The notes: generated from the sequence alone by a model not told the origin. DNA of 64,000 nt from an uncultured Alphaproteobacteria bacterium (GCA_944389265.1 CALXLS010000002.1:1-64000); one strand, 5' to 3'. Shown: positions 27,101-35,446, numbered from the stretch's first letter. Numbers and translations: made by a program.

Positions 27101-29642
27101 CCGCAGAACAACTTATCTTACAGTCTGTCGATGCATCGTGATCCGTAGATGTCGAAGTATTAGCAGTTGCATAACCCGTCACACATGACTTCACATTCGT
27201 TCCCGATGTAGAGCCCGCTGATACTGTATGTGCGCCTGTATACCAACTTCCTGTCGGTGTCGTACATGCCGCATCCGCACTCGCTACTCTCGTACCTGCT
27301 GCACAACTTATCTTACAGTCTGACTTCGCGTCATGATCTGCCGCTGTTGTACCACTTATCGTATAACTTGTCGGACATGAGGTCGCTGCAGGTGACGTAC
27401 TGCCGTACGATACACTATGTGCGCCTATATACACATTACCACTTGTTATCGCACTACATGTTCCATTCGCAGTTGTTACCCTGTAACCACCAGAACAATT
27501 TATCTTACACTGACTTGCCGAAGTTTTTCCTGCTGTAGCAGTTTCATCATCATAATTTGTAGGGCAATTATTTTGAACGCCACCTGAACAATAAGTTGCA
27601 CCAGTACACTGCGATTGTCCGGTACGTGTTGTAGACGTTCCACCTGTAGAATAATATCCACTTGAAACATTATTTCTTACACCACCACTACAATAATATG
27701 CATTACCACCACAAGCAGATTGGCCTGTACAATTATTACCACTAGAATTACACCCAGTTGTATAATAACCGCTTGTCACAGTACTACACGCACTTGCGCC
27801 CGCAGCACTATACTTTGTACGTCCAGTACATGCCGAACAACTTGTTGCTGTACTACCATCTGTTCCCTGATATGTACCAGCCGCACAAGCAGGGCAAGAA
27901 GTTCCACTTACATAACGTCCAGCACTTGCAGTCACAGACTTCACAGTTTGCTGACAGGATGCATTATTAGTACTACACCCACTTTTTACAGTTCCATCGC
28001 CTGTTCCTGCAGAGTTTGAATAGGCAACATAATCACATGATGGATTAGAACAACTATTGCAAGTTCTAGACTCACACCCGGTTGGCAGCGAACACGAAGT
28101 TTGACTACCGGTCCATGCACGTGACTTTGTATTACTATAACACTTTGTTATGCCACCATCATTACCTGCATCAGAATTTGGGTACTCTGACGGACATGCA
28201 GAGCATGTTGTGCCTGCATCATAATAACCAGAATTTGCAGTAACTGCCGCAGGTGTCTTTGTACAATTACTTGGAGTACAAGTTGTATCCGTGACCCCAT
28301 AATAGTCCTTATATGTACAGGTTCCTGGCGTGCAACTATTCCATGATGTCACACTTGCACAATTCGTAGGCACAGAACCATTAACCTGTGAACCTGTTTT
28401 TGTTTTTGTTGCATAGCAATAATTACTATTTGCTGCACCATTATCTGATGATGGATAACTTGAATTAAACGAACTACATGATGAACAAGCCTGACCAGAA
28501 CCATTCGAATACCCATAATACCCGGCCTTACCAGTCGTAGTTTTTGCTGTTTTTGTACAATTCGTCGGAGTACAAGTTGTATCTGTAGCCCCATAATAAT
28601 CCTTATAAGTACATGTTCCTGGTGTGCAAGAATTCCACGCAGTTACAGAATAACAATTCGTTGGTGTAGAACCATTAACCTGTGAACCTGTTTTTGTTTT
28701 TGTTGCATAGCAATAATTACTATTTGCTGCACCATTATCTGATGATGGATAACTTGAATTAAACGAACTACATGATGAACAAGCCTGACCAGAACCATTC
28801 GAATACCCATAATACCCAGCCTTACCAGTCGTAGTATCTGCCGTTTTTGTACAGTTGCTTGGTGTACAATCAGAAACAATTGTTCCACTATATTTTTTCG
28901 TATAAGTACATGTTCCTGGTGTACAAGAATTCCACGCAGTTACAGAATAACAATTTGTTGGCGTAGAACCATTCACCTGCGAACCTGTTTTTGAAAAACT
29001 ACCCACACATTCACTTTGAGAAGTTGCGGCAATATTTCTATACCCCGACGGGCACTGTGCTTGGGCACTATTGCTAGACTTATAATACCCCGTAGAAACA
29101 CTCTTACAACTTGTAGCGCCAGTTGTATCTTGATATTGCAAGGATCCACTACATGCATTTCTTACACCACCAGAGCAATAGTATCCCGCCTCGCATTTAG
29201 TTTGCCCAGTGCGTGTTGTTGATGTACCACCAGTTGTATAATACCCATTAGAAACAGAATTACGTCCCTGAGCACTACTTGACGGAGTAAAAGTTCCCCC
29301 TGGACACCAGTATCCATTTCCACCACATGCAGAACAAGAAGAACCATTGGCCGGCAAATAATAACCTGCAGAACAAGTTACGGTGCTTGCTTTTGGACAA
29401 CTGGTTCCGCCCGCACAGGTATAATTAGACCCATAAACAGAACATGGGCGACAAGCATTCCCAGTTGCTGGTGTAGTATTACATGTCGTAGAAGACGAAC
29501 TTGAAGTCATATAATACCCAGAATTACAACTGGTATACTTCTTATACGAAGGACAGGTATACCCAGCAGCCAACGCATTACCGACAAAAAACATTAAACC
29601 CAAACAAGCAAAAATTCGCAGAAATCTAGACATTCTTCTCAC
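24153..29642 (-). CDS. Giant exported Cys-rich repeat protein
   Basis: 1829 residues. A signal peptide (MRRMSRFLRIFACLGLMFFVGNALA) precedes about 1,700 residues of short Cys-rich modules. Some read like ephrin-receptor/GCC2-GCC3 repeats (CAAGTYQGTDGSTATSCSAC). Others repeat GTYKAAHTVNYGSTSTCSSC, or form 98-residue tandem units (KTGSQVNGSTPTNCYSVTAW). The last 80 residues lack Cys and form a separate domain (NFNGEKIYLRSESKTTPSLN, GTTYYGNMS, TYSVYDDSM), perhaps a surface anchor or sorting tail. Composition is extreme in Ser, Thr, Gly and Cys. The start is GTG 29642 (AAAGAG upstream) or ATG 29633. It is probably a disulfide-rich surface fibre or adhesin; that role is inferred. Confidence 0.8.
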   Translation of the reverse strand: MRRMSRFLRIFACLGLMFFVGNALAAGYTCPSYKKYTSCNSGYYMTSSSSSTTCNTTPATGNACRPCSVYGSNYTCAGGTSCPKASTVTCSAGYYLPANGSSCSACGGNGYWCPGGTFTPSSSAQGRNSVSNGYYTTGGTSTTRTGQTKCEAGYYCSGGVRNACSGSLQYQDTTGATSCKSVSTGYYKSSNSAQAQCPSGYRNIAATSQSECVGSFSKTGSQVNGSTPTNCYSVTAWNSCTPGTCTYTKKYSGTIVSDCTPSNCTKTADTTTGKAGYYGYSNGSGQACSSCSSFNSSYPSSDNGAANSNYCYATKTKTGSQVNGSTPTNCYSVTAWNSCTPGTCTYKDYYGATDTTCTPTNCTKTAKTTTGKAGYYGYSNGSGQACSSCSSFNSSYPSSDNGAANSNYCYATKTKTGSQVNGSVPTNCASVTSWNSCTPGTCTYKDYYGVTDTTCTPSNCTKTPAAVTANSGYYDAGTTCSACPSEYPNSDAGNDGGITKCYSNTKSRAWTGSQTSCSLPTGCESRTCNSCSNPSCDYVAYSNSAGTGDGTVKSGCSTNNASCQQTVKSVTASAGRYVSGTSCPACAAGTYQGTDGSTATSCSACTGRTKYSAAGASACSTVTSGYYTTGCNSSGNNCTGQSACGGNAYYCSGGVRNNVSSGYYSTGGTSTTRTGQSQCTGATYCSGGVQNNCPTNYDDETATAGKTSASQCKINCSGGYRVTTANGTCSAITSGNVYIGAHSVSYGSTSPAATSCPTSYTISGTTAADHDAKSDCKISCAAGTRVASADAACTTPTGSWYTGAHTVSAGSTSGTNVKSCVTGYATANTSTSTDHDASTDCKISCSAGTRVASANATCTTPSGNWYVGAHTVSQGSTSSVSSCLTNYTISGTAATNHDTASDCKISCSGGTYLASTNATSCSSVGTGYWAAASTVSQGSTSSRTQCPAGYRDGAAASAQSGCKMNVPAAEYVKTANDAESTACGTGTYKAAHTVNYGSTSTCSSCPSGYDDGAAGAAQSDCKMSVAGGKYVATANSATQSTCANWTYKAAHTVNYGSTSSCSSCPALTSGWSKKDSAGTGWSSLSSCVQVSGTPSNCASGNLKQTAASSTTWGSSSVNTALSANPKYYVNGTSCSACPAGSYCTGGTAAATKCAIGSYSTGTASACTVCGAGKTTASTGTTAASSCTSCTSISGLSTWATPSWSANTVSNLCTVGTCSANYYKSGNTCPTCSSGTNGDYTKSSAGTTSVNSCYLTTTAGNYVATAKAGQVTCAAGGWCPGNVNIYYGTGTTTGGRTACSTLGTGYTNTSTGQSSNTSCYLPVAAGSVRVGTSGTTLDTCDAGTYKGAHNAYYGTEYSCSVCGNNQYSNAGAGSCTACNTTNGYTNSGTSASSHAGVASCKTTCDAGEYVASAGAACSSVGTGYWAASKTVSQGSTSSRTQCPAGYRDGAAAGAQNQCKMNVPAAEYVKTANDAESTACGTGTYKAAHTVNYGSTSTCSSCPSGYDDGAAGAAQSSCKINCSGGYRVTTANGTCSAITSGNVYIGAHSVSYGSTSPAATSCPTSYTISGTTAADHDAKSDCKISCAAGTRVASADAACTTPTGSWYTGAHTVSAGSTSGTNVKSCVTGYATANTSTSTDHDASTDCKISCSAGTRVASANATCTTPSGNWYVGAHTVSQGSTSSVSSCLTNYTISGTVATNHDAANDCKITCSGGSYIAAANNTSCSAVGAGYWAAASTVSQGSAGVRNACDAGLTTIGSGAGADEAADCGRVLNFNGEKIYLRSESKTTPSLNVSINGTTYYGNMSTATKGSLRIKSGTTTYSVYDDSM
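24541..25097. repeat. Long direct repeat, copy 1 (inside the giant gene)
   Basis: About 557 bases nearly identical to 26953-27509, constant offset 2412. I saw one substitution (CCACGG versus CCGCGG) near the left end. Similarity continues at lower identity to the left. Confidence 0.9.
25102..25397. repeat. Second direct repeat, copy 1 (inside the giant gene)
   Basis: Matches 26587-26882 with constant offset 1485. The first 160 bases are nearly identical and the remainder is more diverged. Confidence 0.8.
26587..26882. repeat. Second direct repeat, copy 2 (inside the giant gene)
   Basis: Partner of 25102-25397. The different offset from the 557-base repeat shows that separate duplication events built the gene. 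Confidence 0.8.
26953..27509. repeat. Long direct repeat, copy 2 (inside the giant gene)
   Basis: Partner of 24541-25097. Near-identity at synonymous sites shows that the copy was made recently or is kept alike by gene conversion. Confidence 0.9.
28320..29000. repeat. Tandem 294-base repeat array (inside the giant gene)
   Basis: The phrase ACCTGTGAACCTGTTTTTG recurs (exactly or with a change) near 28384, 28678 and 28972, a period of 294 bases or 98 codons. Two units are almost identical and the outer ones partial. Confidence 0.85.
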
Positions 29643-29722
29643 TTTTTTTTCTCTTTTGTAACTATTTTATGAAAAATATGCCATGTGTTGCAAGTAAAAA
29701 ATCCCCTTATTGTTATTTTAAA

Positions 29723-29750
29723 TTGAAATTTGATAAACAAATGTTAGAAT
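29723..29750 (+). promoter_or_regulatory. Promoter of rnpB
   Basis: TTGAAA (29723-29728), 16-base spacer, TAGAAT (29745-29750). The predicted start at about 29757-29759 matches the first base of the RNase P P1 helix. Confidence 0.65.
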
Positions 29751-29758
29751 TTATCTCA

Positions 29759-30075
29759 CAGATGCGCAGAGCATAACCGCCATAAACAAGCGGAGGAAAG
29801 TCCGGACTGCTTGGGACAGCATATCGGCTAATGACCGAGCGGAGTAATCCGACGATTAGAGCAACAGTGACGAATCGATTAAATTCGAGTGAAACGGGCA
29901 ATCTCTATGCGCAGCAACTTCAAATAGGTCCCCTATACATGTCCCATGTTGGGGACGGGTAGAAGGCTTGACATCTTGTGGTAACACATTATGCAGATTG
30001 ATTATGCTCACTACCTTGGTTTGGTCATAAAAAACGAGACCTCGGCAGAACAGAATCCGGCTTATAGTGCATCTG
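29759..30075 (+). ncRNA. rnpB: RNase P RNA (bacterial type A)
   Basis: Catalytic RNA that matures tRNA 5' ends. Ends pair as CAGATGC/GCATCTG (helix P1). The universal GGAGGAAAGTCCGGACTG lies near 29791, the central AGAGCAACAGTGACGAA near 29857, GTGAAACGGGCAA near 29890, and the 3' core GGCAGAACAGAATCCGGCTTAT near 30043. Length is about 317 bases. Followed at once by a terminator. Confidence 0.96.
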
Positions 30076-30102
30076 AAAAAACGCCCATTATGGGCGTTTT
30101 TT
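30076..30102. terminator. Terminator between rnpB and tolA
   Basis: AAAACGCCCA/TGGGCGTTTT perfect stem with TTA loop and T run on both strands. Confidence 0.9.
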
Positions 30103-30868
30103 ACATAACTTTTCCTTGTGTTGGATAAAAAGTTAATTGTATCTTTTCCCACTTATCAAACTCATTCGGTGGCAACATTTTAAAAGGCTGACAAACATCT
30201 ATTGCACGCCGTATAGTTTCCAGAACATATGCGAACGCAGGGTCCGTTTGTTCACGCGCAGCAGATTCAAACCATACGTCACGAACCGTACCATTTTTAC
30301 GCATAGTCAAATGCGCAACCGCACGGATATTTTCTATATCCGGACGTGTCGTATCAATTGTCCAACAACGAGTCATCGCGACACGCAACGCATCAACAAC
30401 AGAGACTGTCAAAGTTCTATCTAAAGAAACAACCTCGCGATTTACACGAACAACTGTTTTTTTCTTTTTAGGTTGCGGTGCTTCTTCTTTTTGTTCTTCC
30501 TTCTTTTCTTCCTGTTTTACTTCTTCTTGAACAGGTTCTGGCTTTTCCTCAACCAAAGTTGGTGTTTCAATAGTTTCATCTTCAACCGGCACAGGTTCTT
30601 CTGCTTTTGGTTGTTCCAACGATTTTGGTTGTTCTTCGGTTGCAGGTTCTGGTTCAACATCAGGGTTAACATTATGCAGGATAGTTTCATCACCACTGAC
30701 CCGAATCGTATTTAAATCTATTTCCATTATTTCTATACGGTCAGGTGCAACCATCTTGGCCCGGTCAACGACAACAACAAAAGAAGTTATCATTATTGCA
30801 ATAAGAGCCAAATGCCCGCATACAGACATCAATAAATTTTCTGAAGAAAATCTGTCAGCAATATTCAT
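30101..30868 (-). CDS. tolA: TolA, periplasm-spanning protein of the Tol-Pal system
   Basis: 255 residues. It links the inner-membrane TolQR motor to the outer membrane during cell constriction. One N-terminal membrane segment (about 15-35, GHLALIAIMITSFVVVVD) is followed by a Glu/Pro/Lys-rich stalk (60-140) and a C-terminal globular domain (150-255) with VDALRVAMTRCWTID and VCQPFKMLP, whose two cysteines likely bond as in TolA/TonB domains. The stalk is shorter than in E. coli. It starts four bases after tolR. No tolB or pal follows; rnpB is next. Confidence 0.85.
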   Translation of the reverse strand: MNIADRFSSENLLMSVCGHLALIAIMITSFVVVVDRAKMVAPDRIEIMEIDLNTIRVSGDETILHNVNPDVEPEPATEEQPKSLEQPKAEEPVPVEDETIETPTLVEEKPEPVQEEVKQEEKKEEQKEEAPQPKKKKTVVRVNREVVSLDRTLTVSVVDALRVAMTRCWTIDTTRPDIENIRAVAHLTMRKNGTVRDVWFESAAREQTDPAFAYVLETIRRAIDVCQPFKMLPPNEFDKWEKIQLTFYPTQGKVM

Positions 30869-30872
30869 TTTA

Positions 30873-31274
30873 TTAATTTTCTAGTTGTGTTCTAAGCCCA
30901 ACGCGTTGAAACCCCGCGTCTTTCAGTTTCCCCATAACGGCCATAACTGCACCATAATCGGCACTTTTATCACCATTTATCATAATTGTCAGTTGCGGGT
31001 TTTCACCACGCATAGCAATAACGCGCTTAACAGCGTTATCCAAAGACACTTGTGTTTCACCAACAAAATACCTACCTGCAGAATCAACACTAATTTGTAT
31101 TGCGTGATCATTACCGGATAGCGCAGAATGACCAGCACGAGGTAAGTCTAAATCAATACCCGTTGTCAACATAGGTGTCGTTACCATAAATACCGCCAGC
31201 AACACCGTCATTATATCAATCATAGGTGTTAAAGAAATGCTAGCATCTGAATTTCTTAATCTTCTACGCGACAT
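30873..31274 (-). CDS. tolR: TolR/ExbD-type biopolymer transport protein
   Basis: 133 residues. One membrane helix carries the proton-path aspartate (SLTPMIDIMTVLLAVFMVT, about 15-33) and is followed by the periplasmic peptidoglycan-binding domain. It works with TolQ to use the proton gradient. It lies between tolQ and tolA with ten- and four-base gaps. Confidence 0.93.
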   Translation of the reverse strand: MSRRRLRNSDASISLTPMIDIMTVLLAVFMVTTPMLTTGIDLDLPRAGHSALSGNDHAIQISVDSAGRYFVGETQVSLDNAVKRVIAMRGENPQLTIMINGDKSADYGAVMAVMGKLKDAGFQRVGLRTQLEN

Positions 31275-31284
31275 AATTTTATTC

Positions 31285-31788
31285 CTATTTATGCTTAAAT
31301 TTGGATGTTTTTAGTTCTCTACACGTTTCCGTTAAATTATCATATAAATCATCTGCTTTTTTACTAAAATACTGGTATGCGATTGCAGCAGGAACCGCGG
31401 CAATCAAGCCCAAAGCGGTTGTTCCCAACGCAGTTGCCAACCCCGGTGCAATAACACCAATACTAACAGACTGATTTACACCGATTGAAGCGAAAGAATC
31501 CATAACCCCCCAAATTGTACCAAACAAACCGATGAACGGCGCAACATAAGAAACCATCGATAAGAACCACAAATTTTTATCAAATGGTTTTATTAATTTA
31601 TCTGCAACAACTGATAAATTATCATTATTTTTTACTTTCACAGGACTTCTTTTCTGAAAGCGCCACAAGCGAATTTTTTCAATTATTATCGCCCAAGAAA
31701 TAACACTTCCCAAGACCAAAACCAGTGAAATGAACAGAGTCATCAAATCACCAGTAAACAACGTTGCTAATGAAAAAGTATTTGTCAT
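31285..31788 (-). CDS. tolQ: TolQ/ExbB-type proton channel protein, shortened
   Basis: 167 residues, compared with about 230 in E. coli TolQ. Three membrane segments are visible (about 15-35, 77-100 SYVAPFIGLFGTIWGVMDSF, and 110-135 APGLATALGTTALGLIAAVP). The conserved GLFGTIWG and ALGTTALGL motifs are intact. The reduction is in the cytoplasmic loop between helices 1 and 2, about 40 residues rather than about 100. The gene order ybgC-tolQ-tolR-tolA supports the call. Confidence 0.9.
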   Translation of the reverse strand: MTNTFSLATLFTGDLMTLFISLVLVLGSVISWAIIIEKIRLWRFQKRSPVKVKNNDNLSVVADKLIKPFDKNLWFLSMVSYVAPFIGLFGTIWGVMDSFASIGVNQSVSIGVIAPGLATALGTTALGLIAAVPAAIAYQYFSKKADDLYDNLTETCRELKTSKFKHK

Positions 31789-31803
31789 TTTTTCCCCTTT
31801 ATT

Positions 31804-32178
31804 TTATCTCATTTTAGCCACTATGAAATCAGGTATCCTTTTCGGATGTAAATCTGCACCTATATAAGCTGCTGTTGCGACTAGTATAGCACAAACATTA
31901 TTTTCTTTCACGAATTTTTGTTCAACAGACAGCGACGCCGCACCAATTTTTGTAATCTGACTTTCAACAATAAAATCTTCCCCAAGTTTCAAAGGTTGGA
32001 TATATTTTATATTTAATTCACGAACAACGAAACCAATATCACCATCAGGAAACGTAATACCACGTAAAAACTGCATACGCGCACGTTCTGCAACTTCTAT
32101 ATATCGTCCATGATAAACTATTCCACCCGCATCTGTATCTGCATACGCAACAGAAAAAGGGAACTTATAAATTTTCAT
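31804..32178 (-). CDS. ybgC: Acyl-CoA thioesterase YbgC (4HBT family)
   Basis: 124 residues. The hot-dog thioesterase motif FSVAYADTDAGGIVYHGRYI includes the catalytic Asp, followed by EVAERARMQFLR. It is the standard first gene of tol-pal operons, linked to phospholipid acyl turnover. 15 bases separate it from tolQ. Confidence 0.92.
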   Translation of the reverse strand: MKIYKFPFSVAYADTDAGGIVYHGRYIEVAERARMQFLRGITFPDGDIGFVVRELNIKYIQPLKLGEDFIVESQITKIGAASLSVEQKFVKENNVCAILVATAAYIGADLHPKRIPDFIVAKMR

Positions 32179-32196
32179 TTTTACCTCTAATATTAT

Positions 32197-32700
32197 CTAC
32201 CGTATATTTTGATGTCCCGATACTTCACCTAACAATTTTTGCATCTTTGCGTCTTTCATATTTTGAAATCTTTTCGGAATTTCTTTATCATATTCAAAAG
32301 AACGTCCACAATATTGTTGATACCTAAGGGTATAAAAGACATGTGCAACAAAATCACTTTCTTTATCATCCGTTAAAACCAACGTATTATAATTATTTCT
32401 TAAATCATCTATAGTCTTTTCATCACAGGCTTTAAAACCACCACCATTTGCTCTAAGGAAGTCCACATATTGAACATACGGGCGATTTTTAGGTACATAA
32501 GATAAATCAATATCATAAAAACAAGACAAAAATTCGTAAAAATTACCTGCTAAATTTATATCATCCCTATTACCAACAAGTTTATATATATCATACCGAT
32601 GTCTGTCATACCCCAAGGTATTGATTCCATAAGTTTTTACTTTGGATGCAAAACCAGTCGCCCGAGGCAGAAAAACCCTAGCAGTATCAATTCCCATCAT
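32197..32700 (-). CDS. Protein of unknown function between ruvB and ybgC
   Basis: Not recognised. 167 residues, soluble, with no signal peptide or membrane segment. It is rich in Tyr, Asp and Arg (RHRYDIYKLVGNRDDINLAG, DDKESDFVAHVFYTLRYQQY) and contains three Cys. It lies between ruvB (24-base gap) and ybgC (18-base gap) in an otherwise standard gene row, so it is co-transcribed. It may be an insertion specific to the lineage. Confidence 0.65.
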   Translation of the reverse strand: MMGIDTARVFLPRATGFASKVKTYGINTLGYDRHRYDIYKLVGNRDDINLAGNFYEFLSCFYDIDLSYVPKNRPYVQYVDFLRANGGGFKACDEKTIDDLRNNYNTLVLTDDKESDFVAHVFYTLRYQQYCGRSFEYDKEIPKRFQNMKDAKMQKLLGEVSGHQNIR

Positions 32701-32724
32701 AAATATATTCCTTTTATTTTACGA

Positions 32725-33723
32725 TTATTTTTCAAGTCCCAAATGAGCATACCCCGCATCTGTTATTATTCTACCGCGCGGTGTACGCTGAATAAATCCT
32801 AATTGCATAAGGTAAGGTTCTATTACATCTTCTATTGTATCTGCGGGTTCAGACAATGCCGCAGCCAAGTTTTCGATACCAACAGGCCCACCTGCATAAT
32901 GCTTGACAATGGTATTCATATACTCACGGTCAATTTCATCCAAACCGCAACCGTCAATATGCAACTGAACCAAAGTTGTTTTTATAGTATCTGCAGTTAT
33001 ATCTTTTCTGCCTAATGCAGTTGCAAAATCCCGTGCTCGTTTTAATAGTCTATTTGCTATACGCGGTGTACCGCGGGCACTTTTAGCTAACATTTCCGCA
33101 CCAACTTCATCAATAGGCGACCCTAAAATATTTGCACTACGCATTATAATTTTTGCTAAATCTTTCGGTGAATAAAAAGAAAGCCTTAAATCTATACCAA
33201 ATCTATCACGCAACGGATTAGACAACAACCCAGTACGAGTTGTTGCACCAACCAACGTAAACGGAGGCAGGTCAATTCTAACGCTTTTAGCACTAGGCCC
33301 TTCACCCAACATAATGTCCAACTTGAAATCTTCCATAGCCGAATATAAAACTTCTTCGATTGCCGTCGGTAATCTATGAATTTCGTCTATGAATAACACA
33401 TCCATCGGTTCCAAAGAAGTTAATATAGCCGCCAAATCACCTTGTTTTGTCAACATAGGTGCCGCAGTTGCACGAAAATTTGTTCCCAATTCATTTGCAA
33501 CGATATGCGCCAAAGTAGTTTTTCCCAGTCCCGGGGGACCATATAACAAGACATGATCCATCGCCTCACCACGCTGCTTGGCACCTGATATAAAGACAGA
33601 TAAGTTCTGCTTTAAACTTTCATGTCCTATAAAATCAGACAACACATGCGGACGAATTGAAGCAGCCATTTCGTCTGGGATATTTGGGTCTAAAAATCTA
33701 TCATTAGTTTGCACGTTTTCCAA
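32725..33723 (-). CDS. ruvB: Holliday junction branch migration helicase RuvB
   Basis: 332 residues. AAA+ Walker [20 protein letters not shown], Walker [13 protein letters not shown], sensor [18 protein letters not shown] and the C-terminal winged helix ([16 protein letters not shown]). With RuvA it moves Holliday junctions. Neither ruvA nor ruvC is adjacent. The ruvB-to-tol order is common in Alphaproteobacteria. Confidence 0.97.
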   Translation of the reverse strand: MENVQTNDRFLDPNIPDEMAASIRPHVLSDFIGHESLKQNLSVFISGAKQRGEAMDHVLLYGPPGLGKTTLAHIVANELGTNFRATAAPMLTKQGDLAAILTSLEPMDVLFIDEIHRLPTAIEEVLYSAMEDFKLDIMLGEGPSAKSVRIDLPPFTLVGATTRTGLLSNPLRDRFGIDLRLSFYSPKDLAKIIMRSANILGSPIDEVGAEMLAKSARGTPRIANRLLKRARDFATALGRKDITADTIKTTLVQLHIDGCGLDEIDREYMNTIVKHYAGGPVGIENLAAALSEPADTIEDVIEPYLMQLGFIQRTPRGRIITDAGYAHLGLEK

Positions 33724-33726
33724 ACC

Positions 33727-34386
33727 TTACAATAACTTGTTTTCTTCGTTTTCTCTGCCTATATAAGCCTTTAAATCGTTATACATCTGGCGTAAATCAG
33801 CAGGTTGAGAATAATTTTCATCTGCATTTTTAACCCGAATAGTTTCCAAATCTATTTGTGCTTGCTTTTTTAGAATTTGTGTTAAGTGAGTAGCAAAAGC
33901 CTTCGCATCATCAGATTCTGCGGCTCCCTGTAATAACAAGCCACGATTTGGGCGAGGGGACAAGAACGCAAAATCAGATATAGATGGGTCAGGGGATACT
34001 AATGCAAACCCAGAAACCTCTGGTCTGCGCATCATAGCCTGTAAAACATACCATGCCCCCAATTGATTCCCCGCGAGCCATATTTTATCACTATCTTCGT
34101 TTTTATTCTGAATCCAATCTATTACGGTCGCGATATCCAACATATTCTCAGATGTTGTACCTATTGCACCCTCTGAGTCATTTACCCCACGATAGTTGAA
34201 ACGCAACACTGAAAAACCCGCATCCATAAAAGCACGAAACATGGCATATGAAACTCTATCATTCATATGATGTTTCTGTCTTGGATTTCCAGATAAAACC
34301 ACCGCCAACGGCGCGGCTGGTGCACTAGCCTTATGATAAACGGCATGCAATTTACCCGCGTCACCAGAAATTACAATATCAACCAT
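33727..34386 (-). CDS. Alpha/beta-hydrolase-fold protein with nucleophile Ser replaced
   Basis: 219 residues from ATG 34386 (AAGGA seven bases upstream). The fold is supported by VLRFNYRGVNDSEG (oxyanion region), the nucleophile-elbow position IWLAGNQLGAWYV, and LLQGAAESDD followed by a C-terminal helix. It resembles the small alpha/beta hydrolases of the COG2945 type. The elbow reads GNQLG where GxSxG is expected, so the catalytic Ser is Gln. It is either inactive or uses another mechanism. It ends three bases before ruvB. Confidence 0.75.
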   Translation of the reverse strand: MVDIVISGDAGKLHAVYHKASAPAAPLAVVLSGNPRQKHHMNDRVSYAMFRAFMDAGFSVLRFNYRGVNDSEGAIGTTSENMLDIATVIDWIQNKNEDSDKIWLAGNQLGAWYVLQAMMRRPEVSGFALVSPDPSISDFAFLSPRPNRGLLLQGAAESDDAKAFATHLTQILKKQAQIDLETIRVKNADENYSQPADLRQMYNDLKAYIGRENEENKLL

Positions 34387-34463
34387 TTTTCCATCCTTAA
34401 AGTTCAATCTTGATTTACTTATAGAACAAACGCGATGCATTTTTCAATAAAAATATTTTTGTT

Positions 34464-34493
34464 TTGACACGGGGGCGCGTAATGTTCTAAGAT
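34464..34493 (+). promoter_or_regulatory. Promoter of the 34520 secreted-protein gene
   Basis: Perfect TTGACA (34464-34469), 18-base spacer, TAAGAT (34488-34493), about 20 bases before an AAAAGG ribosome site. Confidence 0.6.
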
Positions 34494-34519
34494 TTATCAG
34501 AGAGAAAAAAGGTTTTGAC

Positions 34520-35446
34520 ATGTCAAGATACGTTTTAATGGCGGTTTTTATGACTTTATTCGCAGTAAATGCTAATGCTGCGACCGAAGAAATCGTATAC
34601 GATAACTTTCAAACCATATATACAGAAACACCTGTCCAATCATATTATGCATATCCCGACGACCCTAATTTCATACCAGAAACAGAGTTTATGGAACGTG
34701 CAGATAGCCTTGACTATGATCAAAACATAATAAATGCTCGTGAACAAGAGTCTGCTTTACATCCTGGGGTTATGTTTGCAGACAGACCTATGATAATATG
34801 TAGAAATTTTGGTTGTACAAGACTGAATGATAGAATAACTCGCACATTCTTATTTAACAGCCTTGCAAATATGTTCATGATGAATTCACATTCTCGTGTA
34901 TATATTTGTGAAGCCGACCCATTTTCACGCGATTGCCTGCAGTCTGGTATATCATTTCCTGTACGCAGCGGAATTGCAAATGCGCTGGTAAAAATACCGA
35001 AAGCCACTATTTCACAAGTAAATGTGTCAACGGGGCTATCGAAAGCGACGGTTGGTATGACATACGAATTTTTGGTAAATGGTATTGATCGTCAATGTGA
35101 ACCGACAATTATGGATATTATGGTACCTATTAATTCACAAGCAACATTATCTAACCGTGAATTTACTTGCAATATGACCAGTGATGGGTTAAGCAATGTA
35201 TCATTATTGGTCAGCATAGACTATATTGATTTAGACTACGGAATCTTAGGCGGATATTATTCTTTGGGAATGCAAGGACCAACCACCGGTGGCGGTACTG
35301 GTTACGCATTGTTTAAGACAGAATTCACAACTGGTGGAATGCAGTTTCGCGCAGCGGTCGACATGGAAGAAGACATGATGGGCCCAAACAGCGCAATGCG
35401 TACAATTCAACCAGGTGAATATGCAGTAGAACCACTGAAGAAATAA
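34520..35446 (+). CDS. Secreted protein of unknown function
   Basis: Not recognised. 308 residues. Signal peptide MSRYVLMAVFMTLFAVNANA, then an acidic, Tyr-rich segment and a mainly beta part with paired cysteines (ICRNFGCTRL, YICEADPFSRDC, DRQCEP, FTCNM). A Gly-rich turn (LGGYYSLGMQGPTTGGGTGY) precedes the last strand. It lies 52 bases before a two-component regulator gene and may share its transcript. Confidence 0.7.
   Translation: MSRYVLMAVFMTLFAVNANAATEEIVYDNFQTIYTETPVQSYYAYPDDPNFIPETEFMERADSLDYDQNIINAREQESALHPGVMFADRPMIICRNFGCTRLNDRITRTFLFNSLANMFMMNSHSRVYICEADPFSRDCLQSGISFPVRSGIANALVKIPKATISQVNVSTGLSKATVGMTYEFLVNGIDRQCEPTIMDIMVPINSQATLSNREFTCNMTSDGLSNVSLLVSIDYIDLDYGILGGYYSLGMQGPTTGGGTGYALFKTEFTTGGMQFRAAVDMEEDMMGPNSAMRTIQPGEYAVEPLKK

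Noticed and set aside
24377-28019. Many forward-strand open frames of 60-150 codons opposite the giant repeat gene
   Set aside because: They are shadows of the Cys/Ser/Thr-rich codon pattern; they repeat with the gene's repeats and have no ribosome sites or plausible domains.
24541-29000. Possible CRISPR array because of many repeats
   Set aside because: Repeats are long, in frame, of varied length and translate to protein modules; no regular 20-40 base repeat/spacer pattern exists.
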